The position numbers and the translations under genes were made by a program. 64,000 bases of DNA from NCBI GenBank assembly GCA_945900785.1, contig CAMDJM010000005.1:31866-95865 (forward strand), given 5' to 3'. How positions within the stretch are numbered: position 1 is the first letter of the stretch; each line of letters begins with the position of its first letter. A model generated the notes under the pieces. That model ran no database searches, had not been told where the DNA came from, and saw only the letters and a list, made by a program, of their open reading frames with translations. Source of the stretch: Akkermansia muciniphila (lineage in GTDB: Bacteria > Verrucomicrobiota > Verrucomicrobiia > Verrucomicrobiales > V1-33). This document shows, piece by piece, positions 1-10,032 of this stretch.

Positions 1-131
1 CGCCGTCCGATCCCCGCAAAACCCAAGCCCTCAAAGCCTCCGCCTCTTCCGTTCTTCCGAGGAAATCGCCCCGGACCCAACTGCGGCGCCTCATACGACG
101 CCTTGCGGGCAAACCCGCCCGTCAGCAGCTC

Positions 132-3100
132 ATGCCGCTGCTGATCAAGGTCTACGCCGGATTCAGCACCCTTGATGGCGAAGCCTCGGAAGAGGATATC
201 GAAAGCAGCCTCGGCTTCATGCGGCACGACTATCCGGAAGCGATGTATTCCGAGCTGCGGGAACTTTACAGCGGTGCCCTGCGCCAGCCCCAGGACCTCG
301 GGAGCATGGCCGCCGATCTCGCCGGCCAGCTCTCCCACGAGGAAAAAGTGCTCTTGGCCGTGCAGCTCTATGTGCTGATCACCCGCTCCCACTCGCCGGA
401 AACGGAGCTGCAGGCCTTTCAATCCTTCATGACCAGCATGGGGGCCGCCAGCGTGGCCCAGGGCGTGCTGGGACAGCTCACCGAAAAAGACGCCATGGAA
501 ACCGGCACCGCTGCCCCCGCTGGAGCCGTCCTGGAATCCCTCGAACTCGGCCGCACCACTCCGGCGGATCTCGTCCTGGATGACCTCTCGCCAGGCTACC
601 GCGTCACGGTCTTCCGCTTTCAAAATCTGCTCCTGCTCAAAAACTCCGGCGAGCGCCCCGTCATCGCCCGCGGACGGCAGTTGGCGCGCGGTGGATTCCT
701 CCGCCTCTACGAAGGACAGCGCGTGGTCATGGGCGATCTGGTGCTCGACTATCAGGATCTCGTCTTTTATCTGAATGCCCGCAAAGGGGTCTCCTCCACC
801 CAGCTCTATCTCGGCCTCAGCGCCAGCGGCAGCCCCTTCGTGGAGCGGGAGCGCAGCAAGCTCTCCGCCATCCTCCTCCAATTCGGCCTCCAGGTCACCG
901 CCACCGCGCTCAAATCCTCCGGCATCCGCGTGGGCGGGCGCACCCTCGGCCGGGATGAAATCCGCGTCGTTCCCCTGACCGAGCGCCTCCGTTTTCCTGA
1001 CACCTCGGAAATCACCTTCGCCGACCTGCGCCGCCGGGCCCGCGAGATGGGCGGGCGCTTCGACCTCAACTCCGGGCGCACCGACTACCTGGTCTCCAAC
1101 AATCCCAGCCTGCTCAAAAAAGGCGACATCATCCTTTCCCCCAGCCTGCGCAGCGAAATCCTCCTGCGGCTCCGCTGTGATTATGAAGGCAAAAGCGGCT
1201 TTGTGGAAGTCCTGAAAGCCTCCCGCACCATCCAGGTGGGGCGCACCACCCTGAAGGAACGCGATGGCATGATGCTGGAGGACGGAGCCGTCATCAGCCT
1301 CGGGGAGGGACAATACCTGCGCTGCCGCTTCAGCGACCGCATCATTGAGGAGGAGCGCAACATCATCCGCGAGCTGGAACTGGCCGATATCACCCACCGC
1401 TTCGGCAAAAACACCCCCGCCGTGGAGGGTGTCTCCCTGACCGTGAGACGCGGCGAAATGATTTGCGTGATGGGCCCCAGCGGCAGCGGAAAAAGCAGCC
1501 TGCTGCGCATCCTCGCCGGCCACCTGAAACCCCGGGAAGGCGAAGTCAGGATGAACGGCCTGCCCCTTTACGATAACCTTTCCACGCTCTGCCCCTTTAT
1601 CAGCTATATCCCGCACGAGGACGCCTTCGATCCGCTGCTCACGGTGGAGGAAAACCTCAGCGCCGCCGCCGCCATCCGCTCGCCCCACCTCCAGTCCAGC
1701 GACATCTCCCGCCGCGTCAGCGCCAAGCTGATCGAGCTGGGCCTGCAGGAACGGCGCAGCCGGCTGGCCGGCACCCCGGAGCAAAAACACCTCTCCAGCG
1801 GCGAGCGCAAGCGTCTCAACATCGGCATGGACATGATCACGCCCGCCGACGTTTTCCTCTTCGACGAGCCCACCTCCGGGCTCTCCTCCAAGGACTCCGA
1901 GCATATTCTGGAAATCATCCGCGGCCTCGCCCATAACAAAATCGTCTTTGTCAGCATCCACCAGCCCAGCGCCCGGCTCTTCCAACTCTTCCACCGCGCC
2001 ATTCTCCTGGATAATGGCGGAAAACTCGTCTACTTCGGCACCCCCGCCGGCATGCAGGATTATTTCCGGGATGCCTGGCAGGATCAACTCGCCCGGCCCG
2101 AGGGGGCCGAAGCCCAGCCCCTGCCGGACTTCAACCAGCCGGAGTTCATTTTCGACGTGCTGGAAACCCCACTCCGCGATCTCAGCGGGGACATCCTCTA
2201 CGAGGAAGACGCCCGCGGCCACTCCGCCCCGGCGCGGCGTTTTGCCCCTGACTTCTGGCGTGACCGCTATCAAACCCACCTCGTGCTCAGCGAGGCCAAC
2301 GCGGTCACCCTCCAGCCTGGTGACAGCGGCACCCATACCCGGCCCGTGCTGCCGCCGGAGATCGACCGCACCGGAGCCCGCAATGGCGGGGCCCGGCTCC
2401 AGGTCATGATCCAGCGCGCCTTTCTCAGCAAATTCCGCAACCGGGGCAACCTCGTCACCACCCTCCTCGAAGCCCCGCTGCTCGCCACCCTCATCGCCAC
2501 GGTGTTGCGTTATTCCGAGGATGGCAACTACACCTTTGCCTCCGCCTTTCACGTCCCCACCTATCTTTTCCTTTCCCTGGTGGTGGCCATGTTCCTCGGC
2601 CTCACCAACAGCGCGGACGAAATTATCCGCGACCGCATTCTCCTCCAGCGGGAACGGAACTATAACAAAAATGTCCTTGGGTATCTCGCCGGCAAGGTTG
2701 TCAGCCTCGGAGCCTTCGCTCTGATCCAATGCTTCATCTACCTCCTGATCGGCAATTCCATTCTGGAGATCCGGGAAATGTTCACCCCCTACCTCGCCTG
2801 GATGTTCGCCACCAGCCTCTGCGGCGTCACCATTGGCCTCACCATCAGCAGTGTGGTGCGCGATGCCAAGACCGCCCTCAATATCATCCCGCTCATTCTC
2901 ATTCCCCAGATCATCCTCGGCGGGGCGCTCATCAAATACGAGGAGATGAACCGGAACCTCGACTTCGCCTACAGCATCCGCCGCTGGATCTCGCCGGACC
3001 CGGAAACCGGCGACAAGCCCAGCAATCTGAAGGTGCCCCTCATTTGCGAATTCATGCCGCTGCGCTGGACTTACGAATCGCTGGTCCTTGCCCAGGCCAA

Positions 3101-3614
3101 CCACAATCCCCTTGCCAGCGCCCAGGAGGAACTGAACCAGCGCATCCGCAATCTCACCTCCATCCAGACCCTCAGCCCCGGCCAGGAAGAGGAACTCACC
3201 CATGCCAAGGAAGCCCTCGTCAAGGTCTCCGGCCTGGAGGAACGCAATGCCGACGCCCTCTACCGGCGCATCACCAACATCATGAAAGCCGTGGCCGCCG
3301 GCACTTATGATCCGGCCTCCCACGATGCCAGGGAGAAGGACCGCCTCGTCTCCGCCGAGTCCGTCTTTGAAAACCAGAAGATCCGCGATCTTGTCAGCAA
3401 AGCGGAAATGGAGCGCCGCGATTTCCGGCGCAAAACCCAGCCCAACGTCTTTTTCGGCAATGAAAAACGCTACACCCTGCGCCTCTTTGGCTTCACCCTG
3501 ATCGACCTCAAGACCGATACCCTCAGCCTCAACGGCACCATGATCGTGCTCTGGATCCTCTTCCCGCTCATGATTCTCTGGCTGGTCCTGCGCCGCCAGC
3601 TGCGCCGCGTCTGA
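132..3614 (+). CDS. ABCG-like ABC transporter, ATPase and permease, with N-terminal TerB-like and FHA-like regions
   Basis: Walker A GPSGSGKSS, signature LSSGERKRLNIGMD, Walker B VFLFDEPTSG, C-terminal TM segments; the frame is open upstream to base 3, so the true start may lie outside the window. Confidence 0.85.
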   Translation: MPLLIKVYAGFSTLDGEASEEDIESSLGFMRHDYPEAMYSELRELYSGALRQPQDLGSMAADLAGQLSHEEKVLLAVQLYVLITRSHSPETELQAFQSFMTSMGAASVAQGVLGQLTEKDAMETGTAAPAGAVLESLELGRTTPADLVLDDLSPGYRVTVFRFQNLLLLKNSGERPVIARGRQLARGGFLRLYEGQRVVMGDLVLDYQDLVFYLNARKGVSSTQLYLGLSASGSPFVERERSKLSAILLQFGLQVTATALKSSGIRVGGRTLGRDEIRVVPLTERLRFPDTSEITFADLRRRAREMGGRFDLNSGRTDYLVSNNPSLLKKGDIILSPSLRSEILLRLRCDYEGKSGFVEVLKASRTIQVGRTTLKERDGMMLEDGAVISLGEGQYLRCRFSDRIIEEERNIIRELELADITHRFGKNTPAVEGVSLTVRRGEMICVMGPSGSGKSSLLRILAGHLKPREGEVRMNGLPLYDNLSTLCPFISYIPHEDAFDPLLTVEENLSAAAAIRSPHLQSSDISRRVSAKLIELGLQERRSRLAGTPEQKHLSSGERKRLNIGMDMITPADVFLFDEPTSGLSSKDSEHILEIIRGLAHNKIVFVSIHQPSARLFQLFHRAILLDNGGKLVYFGTPAGMQDYFRDAWQDQLARPEGAEAQPLPDFNQPEFIFDVLETPLRDLSGDILYEEDARGHSAPARRFAPDFWRDRYQTHLVLSEANAVTLQPGDSGTHTRPVLPPEIDRTGARNGGARLQVMIQRAFLSKFRNRGNLVTTLLEAPLLATLIATVLRYSEDGNYTFASAFHVPTYLFLSLVVAMFLGLTNSADEIIRDRILLQRERNYNKNVLGYLAGKVVSLGAFALIQCFIYLLIGNSILEIREMFTPYLAWMFATSLCGVTIGLTISSVVRDAKTALNIIPLILIPQIILGGALIKYEEMNRNLDFAYSIRRWISPDPETGDKPSNLKVPLICEFMPLRWTYESLVLAQANHNPLASAQEELNQRIRNLTSIQTLSPGQEEELTHAKEALVKVSGLEERNADALYRRITNIMKAVAAGTYDPASHDAREKDRLVSAESVFENQKIRDLVSKAEMERRDFRRKTQPNVFFGNEKRYTLRLFGFTLIDLKTDTLSLNGTMIVLWILFPLMILWLVLRRQLRRV

Positions 3615-3660
3615 TCCGGCCCTTCCTCCCTTCACCCTCCACCTTCCACTTCCCTATCCC

Positions 3661-4479
3661 TTGCCTGCGCCTTCCTATCCATGGTCCTTTCCTATCATCA
3701 CCGGAGCCAGCAGCGGATTCGGTGCCGAATTTGCCCGGCACCTGGCCCCTTCCGCCAAAGCCATCGCCCTCACTGCCCGGCGGGCGGATGCGCTGGAAAC
3801 CCTGGCCACGTCCCTCCGCTCCGCCCATCCTGGCCTGATCGTCCATTGCCTGCCCTGTGATCTCGCCGATGAAGGCGCGCGGGCCCGCCTGCCGGAGCGT
3901 TGCCAGACTCTTGGTTTTACCCCCGACCTGCTCATCAACAACGCCGGTCTCGGCGACTATGGCACCTTTCATGAAGCCGCCTGGAGCAAGCTCGCCCAGC
4001 TCCTCGCCGTCAACATCACCGCCCTGACCCACCTCACCTCCCTTTTCCTCCCCCTCCTGCGCCAGCATGCCTCCTCCGGCATTCTCAATGTCAGCTCCCT
4101 CGCAGGAGAAATGCCTATCCCTGACTTCGCCGTCTACGCCGCCAGCAAAGCCTATGTTACCCGCCTCACCGAAGCCCTCAGGATCGAATTCCGCCCCTTC
4201 GGCATCCAGGTTACCGCCCTCTGTCCCGGCCCGTCCCCCACCTCATTCGGGCAAACCGCCCAGCGGCGTGGCGAACGTTTGCCCACCGCAGAATTCGCCA
4301 GGAAATCCCCTGCCGAAGTCGTCCGCGCCGGGCTCAAGGCCCTCGCCGCCGGGCGTCCTGACGCCTTTCCGGGTGCCATCGTCTGGCTCACCTCCCGCCT
4401 GCTTCGGCTCTTGCCTGCGCCCGTGCTCCGGCTCATCCTCTCCCGCCGTCCCCGTCAGGCCCGGCCTCTCCCTTTATGA
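3661..4479 (+). CDS. short-chain dehydrogenase/reductase (SDR)
   Basis: ITGASSGFGAEFA cofactor motif, NNAG, YAASKAYV active site; probable TTG start. Confidence 0.88.
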   Translation: MPAPSYPWSFPIITGASSGFGAEFARHLAPSAKAIALTARRADALETLATSLRSAHPGLIVHCLPCDLADEGARARLPERCQTLGFTPDLLINNAGLGDYGTFHEAAWSKLAQLLAVNITALTHLTSLFLPLLRQHASSGILNVSSLAGEMPIPDFAVYAASKAYVTRLTEALRIEFRPFGIQVTALCPGPSPTSFGQTAQRRGERLPTAEFARKSPAEVVRAGLKALAAGRPDAFPGAIVWLTSRLLRLLPAPVLRLILSRRPRQARPLPL

Positions 4480-4844
4480 CCCTTCTCCTCACCGCCCCCG
4501 CCTTCCCCAGCATCTCCGATTACTACGCCGTCTTTGGAGGCGTCAGCATTATCCTTGGTATGCTGGGATTCGTCCGCGCCAAAAGCCGGGCTTCCTTCAT
4601 CGCCGGCACGATTTCCGGTCTGGCCCTGCTCGGGGCCGCCTTCGTCATCGCCAAGCACTACAGCACGGATCCCAGTTCCAAAACCGGCTATGTCCTTGGC
4701 CTCGTCTTTTCTGCCCTCCTCCTGGGCCGGTTCCTGCCCGGATTCATCAAATCCAAAAAATTCTATCCTGCCGGCATCCTCGCCCTCCTCAGCCTTGGCG
4801 GCGTTATCGCCGGCATCCTCGGCCTCCTCGGCAAAGCCTTATAA
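4476..4844 (+). CDS. small membrane protein, TMEM14-like
   Basis: 122 aa hydrophobic protein with Gly-rich TM helices (YYAVFGGVSIILGMLGFVRAKSRASFIAG); ATGA overlap with the upstream SDR. Confidence 0.7.
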   Translation: MTLLLTAPAFPSISDYYAVFGGVSIILGMLGFVRAKSRASFIAGTISGLALLGAAFVIAKHYSTDPSSKTGYVLGLVFSALLLGRFLPGFIKSKKFYPAGILALLSLGGVIAGILGLLGKAL

Positions 4845-4880
4845 CCGTTCACCTGCCGCCCCCATTCCCCATCCCCTATC

Positions 4881-5228
4881 ATGACCGTCCTCAAAGTTAA
4901 ATACGCCCTCTGGGCCGCCGATTGGCAACGCTGCCTCCACTTCTACCGCGACCTCTTCGGCGGCACTATCACCATGGAAATGGAAGTCTGGAGTGAAATC
5001 GTCATCGCCGGAGCCACCCTCGGCATCCACGGCGGCGGCGAAGGAAAACGCACCTGGACCGGCCTCACTTTTCAGGTCGATGACCTCCGCGAAGGCATCG
5101 CCCAACTCACCGCCCACGGCGGCTCCCTCGCCTGCCCGCCCAACGACACCCCGGAAGACCCCCTGCATTTGGCCATGTGCATCGACCCCGAAGGCAACGA
5201 ATTCATGATGACCCAGCGGCGGCACTGA
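4881..5228 (+). CDS. VOC/glyoxalase family protein
   Basis: LYFYRDLFG-like start (CLHFYRDLFGGTITME), C-terminal DPEGNEFMMTQ. Confidence 0.8.
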   Translation: MTVLKVKYALWAADWQRCLHFYRDLFGGTITMEMEVWSEIVIAGATLGIHGGGEGKRTWTGLTFQVDDLREGIAQLTAHGGSLACPPNDTPEDPLHLAMCIDPEGNEFMMTQRRH

Positions 5229-5470
5229 GCTGACAAGGATTTCCTCAACCAGCATGACTGACAGGGGGATGTTCAAGCGCCTTCCCTCCCTCATGGCAAA
5301 AATGTTTAAAAAGTTCAGGCCTTTCCTTTCCACTTGCACCACCCCCCCAGTGGTGCTCCTTTCCCGCCCCCCGCGAGCCATCCTTCAGCTTGCCGTCGGT
5401 CTCTGTGGCTGAAAACACCCCCGTTTTCAACCGGCTCGCCAGAGGTAACCCGGTAAAAACCAACTAAAAC

Positions 5471-6568
5471 ATGTCCGTCAGACTCGCCCGCTTCGAAATG
5501 CCCAATCGTCTTACCAAAGACGAATCCACCGCCACCGACACCTACGGGAAATTTATCGCCGAACCCTTTGAAGGCGGCTACGGCTACACCATCGGCAACG
5601 GCCTGCGCCGCGTTCTCATGTCCTCCCTCGAAGGAGCCGCCGTCACTTCGATCAAAATCAAAGGAGCCCAGCACGAGTTCTGCAGCCTTCCCGGCATTGT
5701 GGAAGATGTCACCGACATCGTCCTCAACCTGAAGAAGATCAAGTTTTCCCACTCCGACCTGAAGGAACCCAAGCTGCTCACCATCCAGGTGGACCGCGAT
5801 GGCATCGTCACCGCCGGAGACATCCGCGAAGACGCCCAATATTCCGTCATTAACAAGGACCAGCACATCTGCACGCTCGACCGCAAGGTCAAGTTCGAAG
5901 CCGAAATGGAAGTCCGCGTGGGCCGTGGTTTTTCCTCCGGAGATGAAAACAAGCGCGCGGAAATGCCCATCGGGGTGATCCCCATCGATAGCATTTTCTC
6001 CCCCGTCACCCGTGTCCGTTATGCGGTGGAAAACACCCGCGTCGGCCAGAAGACGGACTACGATAAACTCATCATCGAAATCTGGACCGATGGCCGCATC
6101 ACGCCCCACGATGCCCTCACCCAGGCCAGCTCCATCCTGCGCAAGCACCTCGACGTCTTCGTCGCCTACGACGACAGCCAGATCGAATTCGAAGCCGCTC
6201 CGGAAGCCCAGTCCGAGGAAAACAGCGAACTCCGCAAGCTGCTCAACATGAGCGTCAACGAAATCGAACTCAGCGTCCGCGCCGCCAACTGCCTCAACAA
6301 CGCCAACATCACCAGCGTGGGCCAGCTCGCCCTCAAGTCCGAGGCGGAAATGCTCAAATACCGCAATTTTGGCAAAAAATCCCTCAACGAAATCAAGGAC
6401 AAGCTTCTGGAGCTGGGCCTTGGACTCGGCATGAAATTCGAAGGCAATCTCATGGAACCCTTCATGGGGGGCCGCGGGGCCGCCTTCAGTTATTACAAGG
6501 ACGAGGACGACGCCAAAGGCGGCCTGACCGATCTCATCAACCAAAACATGGACGAAGACGACGAATAA
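5471..6568 (+). CDS. rpoA: DNA-directed RNA polymerase alpha subunit
   Basis: FEGGYGYTIGNGLRRVLMSSLEGAAVTSIKI; C-terminal domain with LRKLLNMSVNEIELSVRAANCLNNANITSVGQL. Confidence 0.97.
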   Translation: MSVRLARFEMPNRLTKDESTATDTYGKFIAEPFEGGYGYTIGNGLRRVLMSSLEGAAVTSIKIKGAQHEFCSLPGIVEDVTDIVLNLKKIKFSHSDLKEPKLLTIQVDRDGIVTAGDIREDAQYSVINKDQHICTLDRKVKFEAEMEVRVGRGFSSGDENKRAEMPIGVIPIDSIFSPVTRVRYAVENTRVGQKTDYDKLIIEIWTDGRITPHDALTQASSILRKHLDVFVAYDDSQIEFEAAPEAQSEENSELRKLLNMSVNEIELSVRAANCLNNANITSVGQLALKSEAEMLKYRNFGKKSLNEIKDKLLELGLGLGMKFEGNLMEPFMGGRGAAFSYYKDEDDAKGGLTDLINQNMDEDDE

Positions 6569-6620
6569 GACGCCTTCCCTTCCTTTCTCCACCCCACTTC
6601 AAATCCAATAACTAAAAGTC

Positions 6621-7109
6621 ATGAGACACGGCCGTAAAACCATCAAACTCCAGCGTCGTCAGGATCACCGCGACTCGCTGCTCTCCAACCTCGTCTGCTC
6701 CCTCATCGAGCACAAACAGATCAAGACCACCGTCGCCAAAGCCAAAGCCATCCGTCCCTTTGCGGACCGCATGGTCACTCTGGGCAAACGCGGCGACCTG
6801 CATGCCCGGCGCACCGCCATCCGCTATCTCCACAGCAAGGATTCCGTCAAGGAACTCTTCAACACTGTGGCCCCGGCTGCCAGCCACCGCCAGGGCGGCT
6901 ACACCCGCATCATCAAACTCGGCCAACGCCCCACCGATTCCGCTCCGATGGCCTTCATCGAGTGGGTGGACTGCGTTACCGTGGAACCTGCCAAGGTGCC
7001 CAGCACTCCGGACACCGTGACACTCTCTGCGGAACCGGCCGCCGCCAAGCCGACCAAAACCGCCCAAGCCAAGGAAAAAGCGGTCGAAGCCGAACCGGCC
7101 GCTGAATAA
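6621..7109 (+). CDS. rplQ: 50S ribosomal protein L17 with C-terminal extension
   Basis: MRHGRKTIKLQRRQDHRDSLLSNLVCSLIEHKQIKTTVAKAKAIRPFADRMVTLGKRGDLHARR. Confidence 0.96.
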   Translation: MRHGRKTIKLQRRQDHRDSLLSNLVCSLIEHKQIKTTVAKAKAIRPFADRMVTLGKRGDLHARRTAIRYLHSKDSVKELFNTVAPAASHRQGGYTRIIKLGQRPTDSAPMAFIEWVDCVTVEPAKVPSTPDTVTLSAEPAAAKPTKTAQAKEKAVEAEPAAE

Positions 7110-7133
7110 TTCCCCTTTGTTTCCTTCTCCGTG

Positions 7134-7199
7134 ACGCAGGCTTCCAGCCTGTGCACGCAGGCTTCCAGCCTGTGCGGCCAGTAGGCTTCCAGCCCGCTG
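7134..7199. repeat. two perfect tandem copies of a 21-bp unit (acgcaggcttccagcctgtgc) plus a degenerate third
   Basis: direct reading; each unit contains the palindrome caggct-tcc-agcctg. Confidence 0.9.
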
Positions 7200-7256
7200 G
7201 GTTCCAAAGGCAACAAAATAACCACATCCAGCCTACACCTTGGCAAATCCTCCCGG

Positions 7257-7286
7257 AAGCGGCCACGAAAGTGGCCGCTTTTTTTG
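7257..7286 (+). terminator. Rho-independent terminator after rplQ
   Basis: aagcggccac-gaaa-gtggccgc followed by a T tract. Confidence 0.9.
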
Positions 7287-7352
7287 TTGCACCACTGGCC
7301 GCGGTTGGTAAGCTCAGCCCCGCCCACCGGAACCCCCAGACCCGTTCCCCGA

Positions 7353-8276
7353 ATGCTTCCCTCCCAGCATCCCTCCCTCATTCTAACGGCCTTGGGCCTG
7401 ATTTTTGGGAGCCTTGTGTCCCTGAATGCAACCACCGTAGAGACCAAGACCAAGTCCAAGGCAAATCCTCCGGCAAAATCACCCGCCAAGCCCAAAGAGG
7501 AAAAATCCACCCCAACCGCAGCCAAAGGAGCCCAAGGGGCGGTGGGACCGATTGCTCCCCTGCCCCGCGTTTACGCGCCGACCCGTCCCCGCGACGTGGC
7601 CCCTAGATTCCCTTGGAAACGCAATATCACCACCACCATCTTCTGGATTGGTGAGGCCCCGGATGGCCGCAACACCACTCCCAACCACAAAAGCTCATGG
7701 GACACGGAATGGCAGGAGAATTATGGGGGCTTTGATGATCCAAACCGCGAGAACCGCACCTACGACTTCCATCCGAAAGGCTTCGTCCCCAATCTGAATC
7801 CGTTTTACGTCGCCCTCCCCTTCAATGACCAAACGAACCCTGAGGTCGCAGCGGTGAAGATCCCATGGTATAAAACCAACCGCAATCCCATCAGCAAAAG
7901 CGCCTGCCACGGGACTTGGATCGCCATTAAATTTGGCAACAAAACCTGTTTTGCCCAATGGGAAGACTGCGGCCCCTTCGTGACGGACGATCACAACTAC
8001 GTCTTCGGCACCGCCCCACCCAAAAACCCGGAAAATGGCGGAGCCGGCCTGGACGTGTCCCCCGCCGTGCGCGATTTTCTGGGCATCAGCAGCGGAGCCC
8101 AATGCGATTGGCGCTTCTGCTCCGCCAAGGAAGTGCCGGATGGCCCATGGACCCGCTTCGGCGCCGGCAAAAAGCTCGCCGCCGGTGGAGAACAGGACAT
8201 CGAAGCGATCCGCGCCAAATACGCCGAACTCGTCCGCCAACGTGAAGAATGGCTGAAGCGCAACCCCGGCCGTTAG
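7353..8276 (+). CDS. secreted protein, possibly double-psi beta-barrel/RlpA-like
   Basis: signal-peptide-like N-terminus from ATG 7353; CHGTWIAIKFGNKTCFAQWEDCGPF...GAGLDVSPAVRDFLGI. Confidence 0.65.
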   Translation: MLPSQHPSLILTALGLIFGSLVSLNATTVETKTKSKANPPAKSPAKPKEEKSTPTAAKGAQGAVGPIAPLPRVYAPTRPRDVAPRFPWKRNITTTIFWIGEAPDGRNTTPNHKSSWDTEWQENYGGFDDPNRENRTYDFHPKGFVPNLNPFYVALPFNDQTNPEVAAVKIPWYKTNRNPISKSACHGTWIAIKFGNKTCFAQWEDCGPFVTDDHNYVFGTAPPKNPENGGAGLDVSPAVRDFLGISSGAQCDWRFCSAKEVPDGPWTRFGAGKKLAAGGEQDIEAIRAKYAELVRQREEWLKRNPGR

Positions 8277-8337
8277 TCCCGCAGCCGGATCATTGCAGCT
8301 TGCAGCGCAGGCGAAACCGCCGCATGAACGCCGCACC

Positions 8338-9723
8338 ATGGGACGAGTCAACCAATCCAAAGGCAGGGAAACCACCCCGGAACGCCAGGCCACCCGCCGC
8401 CTCATGAGCGAACGCGGGATCGATCCCAGCTATGGCATGGGGCAAAACTTCATGACAGACCCCGCCGTCGCCTCATGGATCGTTGATCAACTCGACATCC
8501 AGCCGCAGGACACTGTTATTGAAATCGGCCCCGGCATGGGTGCCCTCACCGAACACCTCGTCACCCGCGGGGCCCGGCTCCTCATCCTCATCGAGAAAGA
8601 TGACAAACTGGTCGATTTTATCAGAAGCAAGTTCGGGCATCTCCCCCAGCTCGAAATCATCCACGGCGATGCCATCCGCTTCGACACCCGCCCCTACTAC
8701 GCGGAGCAACCCCTGAAAATTCTCGGTGCCCTGCCCTACTCCTGCGGCACGGAAATCATCCGCAACTTCATGTCGCACCCCAGCCCCGCCTGCCGTGCGG
8801 TTTTTACCCTCCAAAAGGAAGTCTGCCTGAAGCTGAGCGCCAAACCCAACGACCACCTCTACGGCCTCCTCACCGTCCGCAGCCAGGCCTGGTGGGACAT
8901 CGCCTACCTGCGGGAACTCCCGCCCGGCATTTTTGTGCCCCGTCCCGCCGTCGACAGTGGCGTCATCGCCATGACCCCGCGGCCCCGCCCCGGCCTCCCC
9001 GTTTTTGAAGAGCGCCTCTTCGACCGGCTCCTGACCCACGGCTTCTCCCAACGCCGCAAAATGCTGCGCAATCTCCTGCCAAAACATCCCGGGCACCCCT
9101 GGGAAACGCTCGCCGCCCGCATCGGCTGCAATCCCCTCGCCCGTGCCCAGGAACTCAGCCTCCGGGAATGGATCCTTCTCACCAACGAATACGACCCCAG
9201 CCCGCACCCTCACCACGCCCAGAGCGGCGACGAAGTCTTTGATGTGGTCGATGAAAACGACCAGGTGATCCGCCAGGAACGGCGCTGCATGGTCCACGCC
9301 GAAAATCTCCTCCACCGCGCCATCCACCTCTTTGTCTTCAATGACGCCGGCGATCTCTTCCTCCAGTTGCGCAGCCACCTCAAAGACAAGATGCCCGAAC
9401 GCTGGGACAGCAGCGCCGCCGGCCATGTCGATGCCGGCGAGGACTACCTCACCGCCGCCGTCCGCGAAGTCGCGGAAGAACTCGGCATCAAAACCACCCC
9501 CGACCGGCTCACGCTCGAATTCACCCTGCCCGGCGGCCCCGGCACGGGTTATGAATTCGTGCACCTTTATTCCCTGACATGGAGCAATCCCCTCCAGTGG
9601 CCCCCCGGCGAGATCGAAACCGGCCAATGGTTTCCCCCCGCCATCATCGACCAGTGGACCCGCCAACGCCCCGGAGATTTTGCCGATGGCTTTCTCGAGT
9701 GCTGGCAACGCTACCGCCCCTGA
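8338..9723 (+). CDS. RsmA/KsgA-like 16S rRNA dimethyladenosine transferase fused to a C-terminal Nudix hydrolase
   Basis: GQNFMTDPAVASWIV, EIGPGMGALTEHLV; Nudix box GHVDAGEDYLTAAVREVAEELGI. Confidence 0.88.
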   Translation: MGRVNQSKGRETTPERQATRRLMSERGIDPSYGMGQNFMTDPAVASWIVDQLDIQPQDTVIEIGPGMGALTEHLVTRGARLLILIEKDDKLVDFIRSKFGHLPQLEIIHGDAIRFDTRPYYAEQPLKILGALPYSCGTEIIRNFMSHPSPACRAVFTLQKEVCLKLSAKPNDHLYGLLTVRSQAWWDIAYLRELPPGIFVPRPAVDSGVIAMTPRPRPGLPVFEERLFDRLLTHGFSQRRKMLRNLLPKHPGHPWETLAARIGCNPLARAQELSLREWILLTNEYDPSPHPHHAQSGDEVFDVVDENDQVIRQERRCMVHAENLLHRAIHLFVFNDAGDLFLQLRSHLKDKMPERWDSSAAGHVDAGEDYLTAAVREVAEELGIKTTPDRLTLEFTLPGGPGTGYEFVHLYSLTWSNPLQWPPGEIETGQWFPPAIIDQWTRQRPGDFADGFLECWQRYRP

Positions 9724-10032
9724 CAAATCCCCCAGGCGAAGTTCAACCTTCCCCGGCCAGCAAGTATTTCCCGGTCACCCGGGAAAAGACTTGTCCTTTC
9801 CCGGAACCCACCGCATTATCCTGAGCCAGTGCGTCCCTCCAGCCACATCGTAAAAATTTAGTATTATCCATGATATTTGTGCACTGCAATATCACCCGAA
9901 AAAGGTCGAATCAACGCGAAACCGCCCGGTTACTCCGCTATTTTTACCGTATTTCCTCATTAGAAAATATCACTTTACAGCCCCAGATTTGGGGCTGAAT
10001 CCATGTTCGCCCAAGTTAATCTACCAATCTCA

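Noticed and set aside
5315-6592. 425-aa minus ORF
   Set aside because: Fully antisense to rpoA; Gly/Val/Asp/Phe-rich composition typical of high-GC shadow ORFs.
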